From the NCBI GenBank assembly GCA_017311185.1, contig JAESUZ010005172.1:372001-436000 (forward strand): a stretch of 64,000 nucleotides of DNA, in the 5' to 3' direction. Below the pieces are notes generated by a model. The model had not been told where the DNA came from and made no database searches. It worked only from the letters and a program-made list of their open reading frames with translations. A program made the translations under genes and the position numbers. Shown piece after piece: positions 57,371 through 64,000 of the stretch (its first letter is position 1; the number at the start of each line of letters is the position of its first letter). The stretch is from Proteles cristata cristata. Its lineage: Eukaryota; Chordata; Mammalia; Carnivora; Hyaenidae.

Positions 57371-59887
57371 TTATAAATCTTCCTATGGCTCTAGGAGGAA
57401 GCTTTGGTTCAAAAATCTGAATTAAACACAACATTTTAGGAGTGTGTTTAGACCTGCAAACTAGGGTTCATTGGAAATTTCTGGATTTCCTTTCTCTGGA
57501 AGTTAATTGCTTCTCTAGTTAAGTAAGAATAAGTGATAAAAATACCCATCTAATGCCTTTCTCATCACAGAAAGATGCCACAGAAAGGGGCAGTTTTGTC
57601 TGATAGCACCCCATACAAAGTGGAGATTCTGTGGATTAGAAGCAAGAATGGGATATGAGAAAAATCTTGACTCTGTGGAATTTGGCTTAAGAACATAAAG
57701 ACATAACTCTCAGTTTAACTGATCCCATTTGAAATTTGTTAAACACACTACTTGTCGTTTAGGACAAAGGATACAAAAGGAAAAGAAATCTCAATACCTC
57801 CAGAGGGAACATTTTTTCTTGTTAGACTATGTATATAGGGTATGGCTAAAAGCCTTTATAATGATAATGCCAGGGAATAGAGCCTCCACATGCACGTTAA
57901 GTTATGTACTTTCTATCTGGCTGTATGAATGCAGTGATTTGTGGGACAAGGGTTGATCCATGGTGTTTCCAAATCTATCTTGTAATGAGTCAAACTTAGT
58001 ACCTGCTTCTGCTCTGTGAGCGTGTCAGAGCTTAAGATGGTGTGGGAATATTGTGTTGAATTTACTAGGATATATTATTATAAAGACGAAAACTAGGGGT
58101 GTGTCCTTATAAGAGACTGACAGATTAAGGGAAGAGAACCTGCCTTTCTTCCATTTGAGTAAAGGTAGAATTAATTCCAACAGAAAGAATGGCAGTTGAA
58201 TGGGAGAGGGAATGAAGAAAACTAGTTATATAAGGTGGCTGTAAAATAATGAGATAACTTTTAAGCACATATCAGGTCAATATTTGAATTGGTGCTGTCC
58301 TTTAAAATTACCTTGAAAGCACATATCGGCATTCCAGGGATGTTGCCATTGCTCAAAATATCATGGGCACTACTCATGGAGATTTTTCTCGTTACTCTTT
58401 ATAGTATAATTTTATGGTTAAACTCACTTCATAATGATGACAGACTATGACATTATTTTTACTCCTTTGCCTGTTTGTAAATGGACAGAAGAAATACCAT
58501 CCCATGGATCAATGTCTCCCCATCATCAGCTTTTATATATTGATGGCTGATGGCATATTCTTTGAGCGTTCACAGAAAAAGTACTATGTGGTGGCAGCAA
58601 TGTGAATACAGCTCTTTGCTCTCAAGTGCTCAGCTCTAGATCTCTCTACTCAAAAGGATTAGGGCACACAGTTAGGATCAAAGTCTTTCTTATAAAGTGA
58701 TTCTGACAGAACAGTGACCAGAGATAAAGAAAGTCCAGGTACCAGGCAAGTCTCTAAAGAAAATTTCTTGCCATGAGTAAAAAATGCTGTTGGGGCTCAT
58801 CTGATGAGACACAGGTGTTGCTTTGATATACATAACACTTTGCAGCACTATTTATTATAATATGATTTTATCTGTTTTGTTAGATTTAACACAAGAAGAA
58901 TGTTAGATGGGTTCCAGTAAGGGAAATTTTCAGTTAATTCAGCTGGAATTTGGAAATGTATGCAATTGCTCTCAACACATCATTCTGTAAACACATATTT
59001 GTTGGACATATGATGTGTCTGTTAGGCATGGTTCTAGATGTTCAAGGAACACTGACATACAAGACAGATCTGATCTTTACCTTGTTAATGTGTATATTCA
59101 GATATTAAAGAAAAAGATAGTAAAGAGTGACAAGTTATATAGGGCTATTTTAAGGCCATGAGAACATATTGTAGGTGTACTATATAGTCTAGAGGCCTTT
59201 AAAAACTGAAGGAAGATTGTCAGTTAGGGATAAGGAAGGTGGAAGAAGAACATTTCATGTGAAGAGAATGGAAGGTACAGAAACCTGTAAGCAAGAATCT
59301 AGCAAGGTACAACTGAACTGAAAGAAGTATCTAAAACCTGGGAGCTCTTTAGAGCTAACCTGTAAACCCTAATAAAAGTTGCTTCAAAAACCTTTGTAAT
59401 GCATGCAATGTAATGTAATGTTGGGGAAGCTAGGAGTGGAGATTTGCGACAGCATTGGGAATAAAGTTGCTGCTCCGTCAAGGTCCGTGCTTGGGGAGCT
59501 GTCCAGGACGTGAGTGCTGAATAGCTAAAGCCAGAACCTGCCTAAGGAAGCAGGTGGTACAGGAGGAGCCAATGCTTACCTAAGGGTTGGGGGGAAGAGA
59601 GTTTGTCTTTGTCATTTATCCATTTTCCTTATCTTTCCATTATACATTTCCTTCCTCTCCCTCTCCCTCCTCCCATTTTCATTTTCTGGCACCTTGGCAG
59701 CCATAGCTCACTCTCCCTGGAAGGAAAAGGAAGAATGTGTTTCTTGCTCCTTCCCCTTAGAAGGAGTCTACACAACACTGATGACAGCAAATTCAGAAGA
59801 ACACCCACTTCTATAATCTTAGGGTTGCAAGACTGGTTATTATTGCTGGATGGGCCATCCCAGTCTCTTCTGAGGTATCAGGTAGGG

Positions 59888-59945
59888 AGATATTATTATT
59901 ATTATTAATTATTATTATTATATTATGAGTTATTATTAGTAGTTA
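59888..59945 (+). repeat. (ATT)n-rich tract
   Basis: ATT units with interruptions. Confidence 0.9.
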
Positions 59946-60179
59946 TAACTGACTGAGCACTTACTGTGGGCCAGAAAGTTTACCAAGCACTTTACTACTC
60001 TAAGCCTCAGACATAAACTTTGTTATCTCTGTTTTATATAACATGGCTTGACTTGGAAGATCAGTGTTGTGACTTGTGCTATTTTTTTTTTCAATAAGTT
60101 ATTTGAAGCTGCATAACTGAGGGATGAGGATGGAGGATGTGGAAAATAAAATTTATTGATACTTATATATATAGATGCT

Positions 60180-60400
60180 ATATATAGATGCTTCTGTCAG
60201 TCATTTTATTTAGTATCATAACAACCCTGTGAAGTTATACTGTGATTATACTTACTTTACAGATGTGGCCACCAAGGCTCAGAGAGGGTCAGTGATTGGT
60301 TGGGGTCACATAACTAGTGAGTGCCTGAGACAGTTTTAAACTTGGGACTATCTGATCCTAAAGCCTATGCTCTTTCATCCACAGTGCTTTTTTAGTTTTA
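60180..60400 (-). mobile_element. MIR SINE
   Basis: 'cataacaaccctgtgaagttatactg..tactttacagatgtggccaccaaggctcagagagggtcagtgattgg..cacataactagtgagtg' is an almost complete reverse-complement MIR. Confidence 0.78.
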
Positions 60401-61659
60401 TGGCCAGTCACCTCTACTGGTAAGTGATTTTAGCAACTGAAAACTCCCTCTCCTGCAGTTCCATTTACCTCTGGGTCTTGATGCCTTCTATATCATCTTT
60501 TGCTCTGGGTGGGGCGAGTAGCTTCCTACATCAGAGCATGTCAGTGGTGTGCAGGCTCCTGGTGAATGGTGGCACTTGTGTGTTCTGTAATTGCACACTT
60601 ATTAGGTCACAAGACATCATCAAACCAAGCTGGCCTTTGTCTGAATCCCCACTGGACAGATTGGTCTCAGTACCAATATTGGAAATGTCAGTCTGGTAAA
60701 CAGCCTTTAATAGGTTGGAGGGAGGCTGAGAACAAAGTCTTCTTCAAACGAAACTCTCGAGGATGGGAGTGAACAGAGTCAACATCTTACTTGCTTTAAA
60801 TCCCCTGGGGTGGTTATGAAAGATAGAGGGCTTGCTGGATTGAGGAGAAAAAAAATGCTTTGATTCATCTGAATTAATTTAGCATCTCCCAGGAGGAAGG
60901 GCTCTGGCATCACCTTCCTGTTCTCCATCCCCTGCATACAACTCTCACAATCCCAGAGGACAAAAGACCAGTCTGTGGTATGGAATGCTCACACTGCCCC
61001 TTCCTCTATTTTAATTAAATCCATTTGTCCTAGGGTAGCACTGTGCCTCAGGATGTCCAAGGGCTTTGATCCTTAACCCCACACATTTGAAGGAGTGGGA
61101 AACTGGTGCTCAGAGTGAGGATAATCGTTTCTCCTTATGACAGCACAGCTGAAGTTATGAGCTCTTGGAAATAGCAGACTCTGTGAAGTTTGGGTGAAGA
61201 ATTTGAGACCCAGCTTTATCCTTACAAAGCTCCATGCCAGCTGGCATCACCCTCACCTTGCCTTCAGTCCTTTGTCCTCATTTTTCAGAGGTGAATCCAT
61301 CAGGATGGTAATTTGGATGGGTTTTAAGAGTCTAATGCAGAGGTGCTAGGGGTGCTGGGTTTGATATTTAGCCTCTTTAAGTTGGTTTTCCTCTTCCGGA
61401 TCCACTTATCTGCCCCCCTTTATAGAAATAACTCCCACCCTCTGCCCTCTGTCTATTTTGGTCTGGAACAGATTAGCGCACCAACCATTGAGGGTGCAGT
61501 ATGATTCATCAGGGAGTCATGTGAGCTGCTGTGCTAGGCTAGGCACTGCTTGCTCCCAGCTGGCTGCAGATGGCAGACTGGTGCCATCCCGGGGAGACAA
61601 ATGGCAGTTGATGTCAGTGGTTACTGCTTCATTTCAGAGCCACACAAAGTCAATGATCT

Positions 61660-61760
61660 TCTAGTCCAACTCTCTCAGCTTAAAGATGAGGAAACTAAAA
61701 CTTAGAGAGGTTCAAGGTCACAAGGCTACTAGTGTAGAATTCAAATAGGAGTCAGAGCCT
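61660..61760 (-). mobile_element. MIR SINE fragment
   Basis: 'cagcttaaagatgaggaaactaaaacttagagaggttcaaggtcacaaggctactag' matches the reverse-complement MIR core. Confidence 0.6.
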
Positions 61761-62262
61761 CTGGTAGAATCACTCCTCTGTTTACTGAAGAATTTATCAT
61801 CTCCTTTATCTACTTGCTTCTGGGACCTCACTCTACAAAGCCCTGGACTTGAACTGACCTGAGCACCAGTCCTCACTCTGATGCCAACCTGCTTGTCCTG
61901 TAACTCTTTGGTTACAGGATGAGATGAGAATCTTGTGAAAGGACAGGAATGGAACATGATGAGGTCTGTACTACCTATGTCACAGATTTTGTTGTTAATA
62001 AGGGATAAATAAAATGTCAAATGGGAAAGTAAGGTGAAATGCATTAATTAAGAGAAAATATTATATACATATAAAGACTGATTATTATGTGGCAGTAATA
62101 CGTGTTGTTCAAAGTCATGAGTATGAGTTTTATTTCATCCTACTACAGACACTGGAGGCAGCCAATCAGGCCAGGCCAGAGATGCAAGAGATGAGTGCTC
62201 ATTAGCATGGAAATTAGCATGGAAACTCAGTGCTCCCTATAAGTCTGCAGGAAGTGTGCATG

Positions 62263-62306
62263 TATGTGTGTGTGTTGTGTGTGTGTGTGTGTGTTGTGTG
62301 TGTGTA
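62263..62306 (+). repeat. (TG)n microsatellite, interrupted
   Basis: TG runs broken by two TTG steps. The Cys/Val-rich frame over it is an artefact. Confidence 0.93.
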
Positions 62307-62446
62307 CATATTTGTGTACACGCACATGTATGTGCTCATCTGGATGCATGTCTTGGGTAAAGGGGATGGGGAGAGGAAAGACATGACACCTTTCTGCATC
62401 TTGGTTGATAGAAGAAAAGAGAGGGACAGAAATGAGTGGCAGCTCA

Positions 62447-62650
<204 letters not shown>

Positions 62651-63091
62651 TTAATGTTAAAAGGAATCTTTGGTCCCCTTCCTGGAATTCTCACCTGAAG
62701 CCTCAAGGATGTTGTTGGACACTCAGTCAAGGTATGCCCAGTGAGGAAAGCTGGTGACTAACTGATCTTGCTCACTGTCTCCCCAAATGGCTCTCATTAA
62801 GATTCAAGGAGCTGGGCAGGGGCAACTGTGGACAATTTTGTTCAGGTTGATCCTAAGTTTTACAAGATTACGCATTTGAAGTGACACTAAGATCAATGGG
62901 ATAAAAATGAACTTCTTAAAGGGATCCAAGGATGCTTGTCTGTGGCCCCAATTCACTTTGTGACCTTGGACAAGTGATTTTATGACTCAATTTCTTTAAT
63001 GCCTTATGTATCATAGATTTTTCTTCCTCTCCCAGACTCTAATACTCTTATTTGAATGATACCATGCCATGTGTTAGCTAACCAGAGACTC

Positions 63092-63194
63092 TATGATTTG
63101 ATACTTATGGCCATAAGTATCAAGCTTATGATTTGATACTTATGGCCATAAGTATCAAGCTTATGATTTGATACTTATGGCCATAGTATCAAAC
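63092..63194. repeat. Three tandem copies of a palindromic 35-bp unit
   Basis: Units at 63092-63125, 63126-63160 and 63161-63194. The first two each contain the perfect palindrome TGATACTTATGG/CCATAAGTATCA, extended by one T/A pair to 26 bp (first copy 63098-63123). The third unit has lost one A in the right arm (CCATAGTATCA) and so is imperfect. Copies are otherwise nearly identical, indicating recent duplication. Confidence 0.95.
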
Positions 63195-63299
63195 TGGTAG
63201 GCAAAGGCAGGACAAAAATCTACTTATTGAGATACTTTATGATGGTTGCCTTTCAGAATTATGATGTCTACTTTGACAAAAGGAAGCTGCAATCATATA

Positions 63300-63304
<5 letters not shown>

Positions 63305-63331
<27 letters not shown>

Positions 63332-63519
63332 GAAACAGAGAGACAGAGCATGAGCCGGGGAGGGACAGAGAGAGAGAGGGAGACACAGAATCTGAAACAG
63401 GCTCCAGGCTCTGAGCTGTGTGCACAGAACCCGATGCAGGGCTCGAACCCACAAACCACAAGATCATGACCTGAGCAGAAGTCAGACTCTTAACCAATTG
63501 AGCCACCGAGGCGCCTCTG
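63305..63519 (-). mobile_element. Feline SINE
   Basis: Reversed copy: TTTTC repeats and poly(T) tail, 'ggctccaggctctgagctg', 'gggctcgaacccacaaacc', head 'ttgagccaccgaggcgcc'. Perfect 14-bp target-site duplication at 63291-63304 and 63521-63534. In sense with ALK. Confidence 0.95.
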
Positions 63520-64000
63520 AAATCATATATTTTCATTGTGTCTTTAGGAAAGTTTCCTATGGCATTGTGCCTTAGATGTTTGATAAGAGACTGTAGCAAA
63601 TATTTCTAAAAGAGTTTAAGTGCAGTCATGTCCAGAATAAGTATATGTTATAAACAAGGCCTCTGGTATTTTTATTTGATAGAAACAACCTGTAAGCTTA
63701 GGATGATTATAGCATATAATAGCCCCAAATATTTCTGTTTAGATCCTGTAATAAAAAATAGCTATTGTGGAATGGAAGGCAAAGTATGTCCTATGGCAAC
63801 TGGAGTTTTCATCTGCTATGTGTCCCCTTTTCTTCGATTCTCATCGTTTGAAGACATTCTTTTCTGTAAATCACCATTCCTTTGTCTCCCACTCCCTAAG
63901 GTCATGGTTTCATTACAGTTTGATCAAAGAGGTCGCATACGATGAACTTCCCACTTTGTTGCATATTACCTCTTCACTAACAAGGCCACACTTGGCACTG

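Overview
The window is mammalian genomic DNA, almost certainly from a cat-family carnivore. It contains about a dozen copies of the feline-type tRNA-derived SINE (SINEC_Fc class, head 'GGGCGCCTGGGTGGCTCAGTCGGTTAAGC'-like, CT-rich body, A-rich tail), on both strands and several with perfect target-site duplications, plus carnivore-type L1 3' ends. There are no bacterial or viral genes.

The only gene I can support is ALK (anaplastic lymphoma kinase receptor), on the minus strand. Nine consecutive coding exons are present, exons 10 to 18 in human numbering. Read along the transcript they run from exon 10 (47750-47844) to exon 18 (262-414). All nine have consensus splice sites, join in frame and contain no stop. 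Together they make 1250 nt, about 416 codons, covering the end of the second MAM domain, a variable linker, the glycine-rich/TNF-like ligand-binding region and the membrane-proximal EGF-like module. The signal peptide, first MAM, LDLa, transmembrane and kinase exons lie outside the window.

Layout: 1-6000 is exon-dense (exons 18, 17, 16, 15, 14). Intron 13 (5945-11753) holds a long L2 LINE and a MER20 transposon. Exon 13 is at 11754-11904. Intron 12 (11905-22159) holds SINEs, an L1 tail, MIRs and a split MER5A. Exon 12 is at 22160-22322. Intron 11 (22323-47450, about 25 kb) is rich in repeats, including two L1 3' ends, eight SINEs, a CA-rich low-complexity block and an MLT1-like LTR. Exons 11 and 10 sit only 170 bp apart at 47451-47844. 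From 47845 to the end is part of intron 9, with further SINEs, MIRs and an unusual tandem array of 26-bp palindromes at 63092-63194.

I found no convincing undescribed biological system. The most useful leads are the palindromic array, inverted SINE pairs that could form intronic dsRNA, candidate conserved regulatory blocks, a triple octamer cluster, and the divergence of ALK exon 11. Repeat family names come from recalled consensus sequences, and human ALK comparisons are from memory.
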